44,075 nt of DNA. Source: Thermoplasmatales archaeon. GTDB lineage: Archaea; Thermoplasmatota; E2; UBA202; JdFR-43. Below the pieces are notes generated by a model. That model ran no database searches, was not told the DNA's origin, and saw only the letters and a list, made by a program, of their open reading frames with translations. The stretch covers positions 1 to 44,075 of the forward strand of contig JACIWB010000006.1 of assembly GCA_014361245.1 (NCBI GenBank), in the 5' to 3' direction. The position numbers were made by a program, and so were the translations under genes. Numbering within the stretch: the first letter of the stretch is position 1; every line of letters starts with the position of its first letter. Shown here one piece after another: positions 7,744 to 15,425 of this stretch.

Positions 7744-8619
7744 ATGCTCAAAATAAATTTGCTAAATATGAAAATGAAAAATCCTCTTATGCTTGCTTCT
7801 GGCGTACTTGATTTAACCAAGGAGAGCATGGAGAAATTTAAGGATGCTGGAGCGGTTGTTACAAAATCTGTTGGAAAGGAAGAAAGAAAGGGATATAAAA
7901 ATCCTGTTTTTTTTGAAACAGAATGTGGAATATTAAATGCAATTGGGTTAGCAAATCCTGGAATAGATAATTATTTAAAAGAGATAAAGGACATAAAAAT
8001 AGATAATCTTATTGGAAGTGTATTTGGAAAGGAAGCAGACGAATTTTTATTTGTAGCAAAAAAATTTTCAAGATATGTCAAGGCAATAGAAATGAACATG
8101 AGCTGTCCCCATGCAAAAAAATTGGGGGCGGAATTTCCAGATGAAGAGATAAAGAATGCTGTTGAAATGGTAAAAGAAGTGGGTAAGCCTGTTTTTGTGA
8201 AGATTAGCGCAGAAAATTCTTTAAAGAGAGCGGAGCTTGCCATCGAAGGCGGAGCCGATGCAATTGTTGCTATAAATAGCATAAAGGCGATGGCGATAAA
8301 TATAGAAGTTAAAAAGCCAGTTTTAGGCAATATTTTTGGTGGATATTCAGGAAAAGCAATAAAGCCGATTGGGTTAAGATGTGTTTATGAAATTGCAAAA
8401 AATTTTGATTTGCCCGTTATAGGTGTCGGAGGAATATTGAATGCAAGAAATGTTATTGAATATATGATGGCGGGCGCGAGGGCGGTGCAAATTGGCGCAG
8501 GGTTATACTATAAAGGAGAAAAAATATTCAAAGAAATTTGCAAAGATTTGGAGAAGTGGTTAGAGAAAAATGGATATGAAAAAATAGAGGATATTGTAGG
8601 AATTGCAATTGAAAAATAA
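7744..8619 (+). CDS. pyrD: Dihydroorotate dehydrogenase, catalytic subunit (class 1B)
   Basis: This 291-aa TIM-barrel flavoenzyme makes orotate in pyrimidine synthesis. It has NPLMLASG at the N-terminus, the FMN-contact lysine in VVTKSVG (K41), ILNAIGLANPG, the catalytic cysteine in NMSCPH (C121, Cys being the class 1 base), VKISAE, and the phosphate-binding GVGGI and GARAVQIGAG loops. Cys rather than Ser and the length mark class 1. A PyrK-type partner at 19951 supports 1B, with electrons passing through an FAD/[2Fe-2S] subunit to NAD+. The two genes lie 11 kb apart rather than side by side. The start ATG has no strong SD. Confidence 0.9.
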   Translation: MLKINLLNMKMKNPLMLASGVLDLTKESMEKFKDAGAVVTKSVGKEERKGYKNPVFFETECGILNAIGLANPGIDNYLKEIKDIKIDNLIGSVFGKEADEFLFVAKKFSRYVKAIEMNMSCPHAKKLGAEFPDEEIKNAVEMVKEVGKPVFVKISAENSLKRAELAIEGGADAIVAINSIKAMAINIEVKKPVLGNIFGGYSGKAIKPIGLRCVYEIAKNFDLPVIGVGGILNARNVIEYMMAGARAVQIGAGLYYKGEKIFKEICKDLEKWLEKNGYEKIEDIVGIAIEK

Positions 8620-8648
8620 GTTTATTAACCGCTTATGTATTTTAAATA

Positions 8649-9668
8649 GTGGAGAAAGTTGATATTGTAATAGTTGGAGGAGGCATAGCTGGCTTAAGTT
8701 TAGGAAAATTTCTTGCAGAAAAAGGTGTGCCATTTGTAATATTTGAAGAGCATGATGAATTTTTTAAAAAAGCATGTGGGGAAGGAATAACTCAGAAAAT
8801 TGCTGGATATGATTTTTTAGAGTTATATGGAAGTAAAAAAGGGGTGGAAAGGGAAATATGGGAAACAATTATATATACAAAATATGGAAAAATTCCTCTT
8901 GAAATGCCAATTCTTATGATAGATAAGAAAAAAGTTGAAGAAGAATTTGCAAAAAAAGCAGAAAAGCAGGGGGAAATAAGAAAGGGTGAAAAAGTTAAAA
9001 AAATAGAAGACGGGATTTTAATTCCACAGAATATAAAAGCAAAATTGATTGTTGGAGCAGATGGATTTTTTTCCATAACAAGAAAATATATAAATGTTAA
9101 GCCACCAAAAGAAGCTTTTGCAGTTGAAGGATACAAGGAAAATGTTGAAAAAGATGAAAGCAAATGCCATGTTATTTTGGAGGATAAAATGGTGAAACAT
9201 GGTTATGCATGGTATTTTCCTAAAAAGAAAAGATGGAATATAGGAATTGGCTCTTTCAATAAAAAATATTTTAAAGAAGGATTTGAAAAATTCAAAAAGG
9301 AAAATTATTCAGTTGAGTGGAGAGGGGCATATATTCCAATGGGCAAGCCACTTCCTTCTTATGGAAAAAATGCTATTCTGGTGGGAGATGCCTGCGCCCA
9401 TGTTTTTTCGAATGTGGGGGCGGGGAATATGCCCTCTATAATCTGCTCTTATATAGCTTCTGAATGCATTGAAAAATGGGTGAAAAATGATAGATATGAA
9501 CTTGAAGAATATGAAAGAAGATGGAGGGATGTGCTTGGCAGGCAACTCAAGTATTCATATTATGCAGGAATTATATTTTTCAAGTTGATAGGAAGTGAAT
9601 ATATGAGGCATAGAATTTTAAAAAGAATTTGCAGTATTGTTTCAAAATTTTATAGAAAGATGTGCTAA
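8649..9668 (+). CDS. Geranylgeranyl reductase-family flavoprotein
   Basis: This is a 339-aa FAD-dependent oxidoreductase of the archaeal geranylgeranyl reductase family, which saturates isoprenoid chains of ether lipids or of polyprenols. It has the N-terminal dinucleotide motif IVGGGIAGLSLG, the KACGEGI loop, the middle LIVGADG motif, YAWYFPKKKRWNIGIG (matching the family's YxWxFP pattern), and the FAD-binding GDACAHVFSNVGAGN. The start is a GTG, supported by a weak TATA-like GTTTATTA about 25 nt upstream. The C-terminus is basic and aromatic, and may touch the membrane. Other family members act on different polyprenols, so the exact lipid substrate is not fixed. It converges on mtnA with a CTAA double stop. 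Confidence 0.85.
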   Translation: MEKVDIVIVGGGIAGLSLGKFLAEKGVPFVIFEEHDEFFKKACGEGITQKIAGYDFLELYGSKKGVEREIWETIIYTKYGKIPLEMPILMIDKKKVEEEFAKKAEKQGEIRKGEKVKKIEDGILIPQNIKAKLIVGADGFFSITRKYINVKPPKEAFAVEGYKENVEKDESKCHVILEDKMVKHGYAWYFPKKKRWNIGIGSFNKKYFKEGFEKFKKENYSVEWRGAYIPMGKPLPSYGKNAILVGDACAHVFSNVGAGNMPSIICSYIASECIEKWVKNDRYELEEYERRWRDVLGRQLKYSYYAGIIFFKLIGSEYMRHRILKRICSIVSKFYRKMC

Positions 9669-10597
9669 AGATATATTATTCCATTTTCAGTTATTATTCC
9701 AGTTATATATTTTGAAGGAGTTATATCAAATGCTGGATTTCTTACATTTTTTGGTTTATAGGAATAAATTGAAGTAACTTCTTCTCTACTTCTTTCCTCA
9801 ATTTTTATTTCCTTTCCATTTTTTGCTTTTTTATCAAAAGTGCTTTCAGGGGCAGCAACATAAAAAGGAATGTCATTTTCATAAGCAACAACCGCTTTTT
9901 CATATGTTCCTATCTTATTTACAACATCATAGTTTTTTGCTATCCTATCCGCTCCAACTATAACCATATCTACTTCTCCTTTTTCCATTAAATAGCCAGC
10001 GGAATTATCAACTATAACAGCATGCTCTATTCCTTCATTTTCAAGCTCCCAGGAAGTAAGCAAACCCTGCAATCTTGGTCTTGTTTCATCAACCCAGACA
10101 AAAATATTCTTATTCTTTGCCATCCTTAATGGGGCGAGAGCTGTTCCATAATCAACTGTTGCAAGCGCTCCCGCATTGCAGTGAGTTAATATTTTCGCAT
10201 TTTTCTTTATTAATTTTTTTCCTTCCTCTCCTATTCTCCTGCATCTTTCAACAATTTTCCCAGTATATTCCTCCGCAACCATTAACGCATCTTCCCCATT
10301 CTCAATTTTTTTAATCACATAATCAATTGCATAAAATAAATCATGGGCGGTTGGTCTGCTTTTTTTAAGCAACCCCGCAGCTTTTTTTGCATTCTCAGCC
10401 ATAGCAATGCCATAAGCGGCGGCGCAACCGATGGCGGGTGCCCCTCTTACCACCATTTCCCTTATTGCATATGCGACTTCTCTTTCATTTTTTGCTTCAA
10501 AAATTTCAAAATGAGAGGGAAGTTTTCTCTGGTCAATAATTCTGAGGCAATTTTTTTCAAACCATAGGCTCCTCATCTGCTTTCCTTTTACAAGCAT
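9665..10597 (-). CDS. mtnA: S-methyl-5-thioribose-1-phosphate isomerase
   Basis: This 310-aa enzyme belongs to the eIF2B-related isomerase family. It should convert methylthioribose-1-phosphate to methylthioribulose-1-phosphate in salvage of methylthioadenosine. Seen: VRGAPAIG (50-56), the catalytic Cys in THCNAGALAT (C140), DETRPRLQG, DNSAG, the catalytic Asp in VGADRIA (D217), NKIGTY, APESTFD and NPAFDITP. The THCN motif separates it from true initiation-factor-like members. The start at 10597 is fixed by AAGGAGGTGG just upstream, the strongest SD in the area. The ATG seven codons later (MRSLWF) lacks one. It is the last gene of an operon with a cupin and an aldolase-like protein, and overlaps the latter by 41 nt. 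Confidence 0.88.
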   Translation of the reverse strand: MLVKGKQMRSLWFEKNCLRIIDQRKLPSHFEIFEAKNEREVAYAIREMVVRGAPAIGCAAAYGIAMAENAKKAAGLLKKSRPTAHDLFYAIDYVIKKIENGEDALMVAEEYTGKIVERCRRIGEEGKKLIKKNAKILTHCNAGALATVDYGTALAPLRMAKNKNIFVWVDETRPRLQGLLTSWELENEGIEHAVIVDNSAGYLMEKGEVDMVIVGADRIAKNYDVVNKIGTYEKAVVAYENDIPFYVAAPESTFDKKAKNGKEIKIEERSREEVTSIYSYKPKNVRNPAFDITPSKYITGIITENGIIYL

Positions 10598-11024
10598 TTT
10601 CCACCTCCTTCAGTGTTTTTCCAGTTATAATTTTTCCAAATCCTTCTATCTCCACTTCTTTTTCATTTCTCAATTTTTTCAATGCTTCCATCGCAACTTC
10701 AAATTTTGCCTTACCCTTTCTTCTGAAAATTGCTATTGCATTTATTTCTTCTTTACTGTAAAGCAGGCAGTGAATTGGTGCATCCTCGCACGGTTCTTTA
10801 ATTCCTATAACCATTGCAACATCATTGGCTGGATTATAATCTACAATTTCAACAAAATCTGAATTTTTTAAATTACTGAAATCTACTTGCGAGGCATTTA
10901 TTAAAATTCTTTTCCCGTATCTAACGCTTATACTGAATTTATCATCTTTTTTATGGCATATTTTTTTTAATTCCTCCACCAGCGGATTTTTTATCTCTTC
11001 ATAAGAAAGGAAAAAAGTATTCAT
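10557..11024 (-). CDS. Degenerate class II aldolase/adducin-like protein
   Basis: This 155-aa protein resembles class II aldolases (fuculose-phosphate aldolase, MtnB). It has ISVRYGKRILINASQVDF near the N-terminus, matching the NxSVR...LITPSG block, then APIHCLLYS matching the PxHxxIY block, and FGKIITGKTLKEVENACKR matching the end of the fold. Unlike active members it lacks the HxH metal site: the strand after APIHCLLYS reads INAIAIFRRK. It is also about 50 aa short. It may be a non-catalytic or altered enzyme. The start at 11024 gives ATGA overlap with the cupin gene, and a start six codons upstream is possible. Position between a cupin and mtnA suggests a role with methylthioribulose phosphate, by inference. 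Confidence 0.5.
   Translation of the reverse strand: MNTFFLSYEEIKNPLVEELKKICHKKDDKFSISVRYGKRILINASQVDFSNLKNSDFVEIVDYNPANDVAMVIGIKEPCEDAPIHCLLYSKEEINAIAIFRRKGKAKFEVAMEALKKLRNEKEVEIEGFGKIITGKTLKEVENACKRKADEEPMV
10601..10610 (-). promoter_or_regulatory. Strong Shine-Dalgarno site of mtnA
   Basis: On the minus strand AAGGAGGTGG is followed by AAA and the ATG at 10597. The near-perfect complement to the 16S rRNA tail decides the mtnA start, and lies inside the coding end of the upstream aldolase-like gene. Confidence 0.75.
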
Positions 11025-11359
11025 TTTAAAGGAATCATGCATAGAAAAATAAAATCCTCATTTCCTTTGTTTTTGAATTGATGCATTTCATTTGGCAAAA
11101 CAAGGACAAAGTTTCCTGGCTTAAGTTCATGCTCCTTACCCTTTTCATCAATTATTGCTCCTTTTCCTTGCAAAACAAAAACTTCATGTTCCCAGTCATG
11201 CCTGTGAAGAGGTGTATGCCCATCTTTACCAACAACAAATCTCCTCATTGCAAAATTTGGGGCAATTTTTTCATCTATAAGCCATTGAATTCTAACATTT
11301 TTCGCTCCTTCTTCATTAACCTCTTTCTCATCTATTTCTGCATAATTTTTTACAATCAT
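11021..11359 (-). CDS. Single-domain cupin protein
   Basis: This is a 112-aa cupin with both conserved motifs: GHTPLHRHDWEHEVFVLQG in the first, giving the His-His-Glu metal ligands, and PGNFVLVLPNEMHQFKN with the later His in the second. It should fold as one beta-barrel with a bound metal. It heads the operon cupin, aldolase-like protein, mtnA, coupled to the second gene by ATGA. A minus-strand TATA-like TTTATATT at 11380-11388 is about 25 nt upstream, so the mRNA may be leaderless. Cupins in methylthioadenosine salvage include acireductone dioxygenase (longer) and a methylthioxylulose-phosphate methylsulfurylase in Rhodospirillum. This one is unassigned. Confidence 0.8.
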   Translation of the reverse strand: MIVKNYAEIDEKEVNEEGAKNVRIQWLIDEKIAPNFAMRRFVVGKDGHTPLHRHDWEHEVFVLQGKGAIIDEKGKEHELKPGNFVLVLPNEMHQFKNKGNEDFIFLCMIPLK

Positions 11360-11398
11360 AAAACAAAAATATTTAAGGAATATAAATAATGCTCGAAA

Positions 11399-12193
11399 TC
11401 ATCTATGAAAACATGCAAATCTATATCCTTCCAAATCAATTGTAATAAATTTATATCCAAGCTCTTTTAGTCCCTTTATAATTTCCTCTCTTATCTCTTT
11501 TTGAAAAATTTTCTCAATTTCTTCCAGTTCTATTCTTGCAATAGGAAAGTGGTCTCTAAGCCTTACAACATTGAAGCCAAATTTTTTCAGCAATTTTTCT
11601 CCTTCCTCGATTCTTTTAAGGGAAGCAGTTGTTATGGGCACATCAATTGGAATTCTCGAAGCTAAACAAGCATTGGATGCTTTATTCCATATTGGAATTC
11701 CCATTTCCTTTGATATGTATCTTATCTCTTCTTTCCTCAGCCCTGCCTCTTTTAGCGGGCTTCTTACTCCTTCTTCAGCAAGAGCTATTTTCCCGTATCT
11801 TATATCTTCCTCATCTTCAGCATTTGTTCCATCTGCAATCCAATTAAAATTTCTTTCTTCAGCAATTTCTTTCAATTTTTTAATAAGAATTTTTTTGCAA
11901 AAATAACATCTGTTGAAAGGATTGGATGAAAAATTAATGTTTTCAAGCAATGAGTAGTTAATTACTTCATGGCTAACATCTAAAAGCTTGCAAATTTTTT
12001 TTGCATCTTCAATATCCTCTTTGCTTTCTACTTCTGTTTGAGCTGTTACAGCGAGTAAATTTTCTTTTCCAATAACTTTTCTTGAAACAGCAAGAAGAAA
12101 TGTTGAATCAACTCCTCCAGAATATGCAATTATAAAGCGACCCATATCTTTTAAAATTTTCTCCAATTTTTCCAGCTTATCATTTAACATCAT
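11399..12193 (-). CDS. larE: LarE-type sulfur transferase, three-cysteine form
   Basis: This is a 264-aa ATP pyrophosphatase of the LarE family, which inserts sulfur into the pyridinium-dithiocarboxylate nickel-pincer precursor. It has the PP-loop SGGVDS (25-30), DGTNAEDEEDIR, RSPL, and CLASR containing C176, the residue equivalent to the sacrificial cysteine of Lactobacillus LarE. It also has C96-Y-F-C99. LarE forms with CxxC plus that third Cys are described as holding a [4Fe-4S] cluster and passing sulfur from it rather than sacrificing the protein. Other lar genes are not in the window, so it may serve another thiolation. Two adjacent ATGs (12193, 12190) are equivalent. The promoter is shared with the permease. 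Confidence 0.82.
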   Translation of the reverse strand: MMLNDKLEKLEKILKDMGRFIIAYSGGVDSTFLLAVSRKVIGKENLLAVTAQTEVESKEDIEDAKKICKLLDVSHEVINYSLLENINFSSNPFNRCYFCKKILIKKLKEIAEERNFNWIADGTNAEDEEDIRYGKIALAEEGVRSPLKEAGLRKEEIRYISKEMGIPIWNKASNACLASRIPIDVPITTASLKRIEEGEKLLKKFGFNVVRLRDHFPIARIELEEIEKIFQKEIREEIIKGLKELGYKFITIDLEGYRFACFHR

Positions 12194-12203
12194 TTTTAAA
12201 TTG

Positions 12204-12218
12204 TTTTTAAATATTTAA
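12204..12218. promoter_or_regulatory. Near-palindromic divergent TATA region
   Basis: TTTTTAAATATTTAA is centred about 24 nt before the permease ATG (12231) and about 21-24 nt before the larE ATG (12193/12190) on the other strand. One symmetric element could direct leaderless transcripts both ways. Confidence 0.55.
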
Positions 12219-12230
12219 TGATATTACCTC

Positions 12231-13421
12231 ATGCTTTCAATAATAATACTTGCAATAGTTTTCATTCTAATAGCAATAAGGAGAATAGGAAAAATTAATC
12301 TCCAGATATGGCAGATAATGCTTTTCGGTGCAATAGCAGTATTGCTTACAGGACAAATTTCCCCTTTAAATGCTTTAAGAGCAATAGATGTTGATGTAAT
12401 GCTTTTTCTTTTTGGAATGTTTGTTGTTGGCTCAGCTTTAGAAAAAAGTGGCTATCTGATGGAAATTTCAGATAAACTTTTCAGCAGAGTAAAATCTATT
12501 GACCAACTTCTATTACTTATATTATTTACAATGGGTTTTCTTTCAGCAATTCTTATGAATGATACAATTGCAATTATAGGCACACCACTGATGCTTATTT
12601 TATCAAAAAAATATAAGGTCGAGGCGAAGTTGCTTTTATTAACACTTGCATTCGCTGTAACAATAGGAAGCACTGCAAGCCCTATAGGAAATCCCCAAAA
12701 CCTTTTAATTGCTGGAAAACTCCATGATCCTTTTTCAACCTTTTTTAAATATCTTTTTATTCCATCAATAATAAACATTTTCATAGCCTATATAATCCTG
12801 AAAATTTTCTGGAGAAAAAAATTAAAAATAGAGAAATGCCATCAGGAAGAAAAAATGGAAGGAGATGCAACCCTTTCCAAACTCTGCAAAATTTCTATTT
12901 TAATTATTTTAATTATGATATTTATGAGAATAATCGGAATAAACATAAAACTTGTATATATAGCAACATTTGCATGTTTGCCCATACTAATATTCAGCAG
13001 GATTAGAATTGAAATAATAAAAAAAGTTGATTGGCAAACCCTAATTTTCTTTGCATCGATGTTCATAGTTACAAAAAGTGCATGGGAAGGCGGTTTCTTC
13101 CAGAAAATGATGGGAAGCGCATCAATCGAGACAATTTTTCTTACAAGCACAATTTTCAGCCAGTTCATCTCAAATGTTCCACTTGTCGCTCTCTACCTCC
13201 CGATGCTCCCAGCAAGCTCAATAAAGGAGATGATGGCGCTCGCGGGCGGCTCCACGCTCGCTGGCAATCTCTCCATATTGGGGGCGGCGAGCAATGTGAT
13301 AATAATTCAGAGTGCAGAGAAGAGGGGGACGACAATTACTTTATTTGAGTTTGCGAAGGTTGGAATTCCGCTCACGATTTTGAATGTTCTTGTTTGCTGG
13401 CTATTCATACTATTTATCTAA
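12231..13421 (+). CDS. ArsB/NhaD/SLC13-superfamily ion permease
   Basis: This is a 396-aa polytopic membrane protein with about ten hydrophobic segments. It contains the two family signatures: VDVMLFLFGMFVVGSALEKSG in the first half and TIGSTASPIGNPQNLLIA, a loop typical of ArsB/CitMHS-type carriers. The second half repeats the layout (DWQTLIFFASMFIV, then SNVPLVALYLP, then AGNLSILGAASNVI). It would act as an anion or sodium-coupled carrier in the cytoplasmic membrane. No arsenic resistance gene is nearby, so the ion is unknown. The first-gene TATA box suggests a leaderless mRNA. It ends convergently with the next gene, sharing CTAA. Confidence 0.85.
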   Translation: MLSIIILAIVFILIAIRRIGKINLQIWQIMLFGAIAVLLTGQISPLNALRAIDVDVMLFLFGMFVVGSALEKSGYLMEISDKLFSRVKSIDQLLLLILFTMGFLSAILMNDTIAIIGTPLMLILSKKYKVEAKLLLLTLAFAVTIGSTASPIGNPQNLLIAGKLHDPFSTFFKYLFIPSIINIFIAYIILKIFWRKKLKIEKCHQEEKMEGDATLSKLCKISILIILIMIFMRIIGINIKLVYIATFACLPILIFSRIRIEIIKKVDWQTLIFFASMFIVTKSAWEGGFFQKMMGSASIETIFLTSTIFSQFISNVPLVALYLPMLPASSIKEMMALAGGSTLAGNLSILGAASNVIIIQSAEKRGTTITLFEFAKVGIPLTILNVLVCWLFILFI

Positions 13422-14227
13422 TTATCAATGCTTCCGAGTGTAAAATATTTCCTTTTCTCCAAAATATCCTTTATTTTAATAATTTCATCTGATATTTCTT
13501 CCCTAAATTCTGGTATTTTTTTATTAATTCCTCTTTCAGTTACAAAAAATGATATAAATTTGTGTGGAGTAAAATCAAAATAAAAATTTCTTATTTTCAA
13601 ATTTTTTATATTTGTTTTCCATATCTCTTCCCTATTTTCTTCTTTAATTGCGACAAAAGGAAATCTTTTATAAGAGGATGAGAGAACATAAAAAGGTTTT
13701 TTATTCATTTTTGCAAAAACAGCAAGTGGATATGTGCCCACTTTATTTACTATTCCGTCATCAAGAATTGCATCCGCCCCAACAATTACAGCATATACAT
13801 CCTTAATAAAAGAATAAATTGCACAATCAGCAACAAGCGTTACTTTTTTCCCAGAGAGATTTTTTGCAAGAATTCTTCCTTCATATCTTGGCCGAGCTTC
13901 AGAGCATATAACTTCTGCTTCTTTTGAGAGAAAAAACTTTTCAACAGTAGAACTTCTGCTGTAAGTTAAAATTTTTGAAAAATTAAGTTTCATTGAATTT
14001 TTTAAAACTCCATCATTTGCCTTTTCAATCAATTCAAATTTTTTTATCGCATCCTCACCATAAATGAATGAAAAATTTGCTATATTCCATATCGAACCCA
14101 TTGAAGGATAGAGAGAAAGGAAGGATAGGCATTCATCAAAAATATTCTTTTTTCCAAGAAATTTTTTTATTCTCCTTATAAATTTATTTTCTATCTCACT
14201 TGCCCCAGAAATTCTATCCTGCCTCAT
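13418..14227 (-). CDS. aIF2B-like protein (eIF2B alpha/beta/delta family)
   Basis: This is a 269-aa member of the translation initiation factor 2B-related family. Seen: EARPRYEGRILAKNL (110-124), VGADAILDDGIVNKVGTYP with the conserved Asp (D152), and FDFTPHKFIS. The position of the catalytic HC of the sugar-phosphate isomerases reads TYSRSSTV (residues 88-95), so no catalytic Cys is present and it is not MtnA or ribose-1,5-bisphosphate isomerase of the usual type. The start at 14227 gives ATGA overlap with the SDR gene. An upstream in-frame start at 14305 lies inside that gene and is rejected. It is the last gene of the ribH, SDR, aIF2B-like operon. Its role is unknown. Confidence 0.75.
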   Translation of the reverse strand: MRQDRISGASEIENKFIRRIKKFLGKKNIFDECLSFLSLYPSMGSIWNIANFSFIYGEDAIKKFELIEKANDGVLKNSMKLNFSKILTYSRSSTVEKFFLSKEAEVICSEARPRYEGRILAKNLSGKKVTLVADCAIYSFIKDVYAVIVGADAILDDGIVNKVGTYPLAVFAKMNKKPFYVLSSSYKRFPFVAIKEENREEIWKTNIKNLKIRNFYFDFTPHKFISFFVTERGINKKIPEFREEISDEIIKIKDILEKRKYFTLGSIDN

Positions 14228-14952
14228 GCTATATAAAGTCCGCCATTTACATTTATTGTTTCGCCAGTAATATAATCTGAGAGATTGCTCGCAAGAAAGA
14301 GGCATACATTTGCAACATCATCTGGTAATCCAATTCTTTTAAGAGGTATTTCATTCACCCTGCGCCTCCTTTCCTCCTCGCTGTAGTTTGCTATGATATC
14401 TGTATCTATTATACCAGGAGCAATTGCATTCACATTTATATCTGGAGCAAGTTCTATTGCCAAGCTTCTCATAAGTCCCAAAAGCGCGGACTTTGAAGCA
14501 GCATAGTGCGCTCCATGAGAAGAGCCCCTTAATGCTAGCTGGGAGGAAATGAAGATTATTTTTCCTTTTTTCATATAAGGCAGGCAGCATTTGCACATGT
14601 TGAAAGATGATTTAAGATTAAATTTTATTGTTTCATCCCATTCTTCCTCGCTTAAATTATCAAATTTTTTTCTCTTATATATCCCTGCATTGTTTATTAA
14701 AATATCAACTCCTCCAAATTTCTTAACAAATTTTTCAACTAATCTTTTTGCTTCCTTAAAATCTGATACATTTCCTTTGAGCAAAATTCCATCTGAAAGT
14801 TTTTTTACTTCATTCAAAACCTTCTTTGCTTCTTCTTCACTTTTTAAATAATTTATCCCAACTTTTGCACCATTTTTTGCAAAAAGAATTGCGGTTGCCT
14901 TTCCTATCCCGCGGCTTGCTCCAGTTATTATTGCCCTCTTACCTTTCAGCAT
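14224..14952 (-). CDS. Short-chain dehydrogenase/reductase, FabG-like
   Basis: This 242-aa classical SDR has the cofactor loop ITGASRGIGKA (9-19), NNAG (87-90), Ser in SSQLALRG (S136/S137), the catalytic Tyr-Lys YAASK (Y150, K154), and the C-terminal NVNGG that closes the substrate site. The residue after the second strand (INYLKSEEE) suggests NADP(H) but is not decisive. Start choice: ATG at 14952 gives MLKGKRAIITG and overlaps the ribH stop by 7 nt. The alternative at 14967 adds five residues. It sits between ribH and an aIF2B-like gene, so a sugar-phosphate or flavin-linked substrate is possible but not shown. Confidence 0.85.
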   Translation of the reverse strand: MLKGKRAIITGASRGIGKATAILFAKNGAKVGINYLKSEEEAKKVLNEVKKLSDGILLKGNVSDFKEAKRLVEKFVKKFGGVDILINNAGIYKRKKFDNLSEEEWDETIKFNLKSSFNMCKCCLPYMKKGKIIFISSQLALRGSSHGAHYAASKSALLGLMRSLAIELAPDINVNAIAPGIIDTDIIANYSEEERRRRVNEIPLKRIGLPDDVANVCLFLASNLSDYITGETINVNGGLYIA

Positions 14953-15356
14953 TTTAGCAATCTGCACATTTTAACTACTGCCTCAACCGCATCTTTTGCC
15001 CTGTCTATTCTTTCCTCCGCCTGCAATCTTGTTATTCCGTGTCCCGTTATTGCCAAGCCAACAGGCTTTCCATATTCTACCGATAAATCCATTATTTTCC
15101 TGCAGGCATTGTGCATAACAACTTCATCATGCTTTGTTTCTCCATGAATGACTGTTCCAATTGCAACAACACCATCAACATTCTTCATAATGCTTTTAAC
15201 CCCAAGAGGTATTTCAAAAACACCAGGCACTTTTAATATTTTAACAACCTTTGCTCCAAGAAAATCTGCGTGCTCTTTCGCTCTTTCAAGCATCATCATT
15301 GTTATATCATAGTTGAACTCTGACACAACTATTCCTATTTTTATTTCTTCCTTCAT
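14946..15356 (-). CDS. ribH: 6,7-dimethyl-8-ribityllumazine synthase
   Basis: This 136-aa lumazine synthase catalyses the penultimate step of riboflavin synthesis, from the ribitylamino-uracil and 3,4-dihydroxybutanone phosphate. It has the phosphate and substrate loops VSEFNYDIT, VPGVFEIPLG, GTVIHGETKHDEV with the catalytic His (H76), and GKPVGLAITGHGITR. The length and layout match archaeal short forms that form capsids. It leads an operon with an SDR and an aIF2B-like gene. A TATA-like CTATATTTA at 15374-15382 is about 22 nt upstream, predicting a near-leaderless mRNA. The other riboflavin genes are not in this window. Confidence 0.93.
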   Translation of the reverse strand: MKEEIKIGIVVSEFNYDITMMMLERAKEHADFLGAKVVKILKVPGVFEIPLGVKSIMKNVDGVVAIGTVIHGETKHDEVVMHNACRKIMDLSVEYGKPVGLAITGHGITRLQAEERIDRAKDAVEAVVKMCRLLKC

Positions 15357-15373
15357 TGCTGTTATATCTTTTA

Positions 15374-15405
15374 CTATATTTATGTTTTTTCTGAAAAATA
15401 TTTAA
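15374..15405. promoter_or_regulatory. Divergent promoters of ribH and the radical SAM gene
   Basis: Two separate TATA-like boxes are visible: CTATATTTA (15374-15382) serving ribH on the minus strand, about 22 nt from its ATG, and AAAAATATTTAAG (about 15394-15405) serving the plus-strand gene, about 26 nt from its ATG at 15426. Confidence 0.5.
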
Positions 15406-15425
15406 GTTCATCAAAATTTATTTGC

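Noticed and set aside
7971-8330. A 119-aa minus-strand frame inside pyrD
   Set aside because: The pyrD frame is intact with all motifs; the antisense frame is Ser/Phe/Ile-rich like other shadows here.
13031-13348. A 105-aa plus-strand frame inside the permease
   Set aside because: It lies in another frame of a well-supported membrane protein and overlaps the local GC-rich block, which removes stop codons.
13418-14227. aIF2B-like gene as a second mtnA or a ribose-1,5-bisphosphate isomerase
   Set aside because: The catalytic Cys region reads TYSRSST and not THCN, so the isomerase call is not supported.
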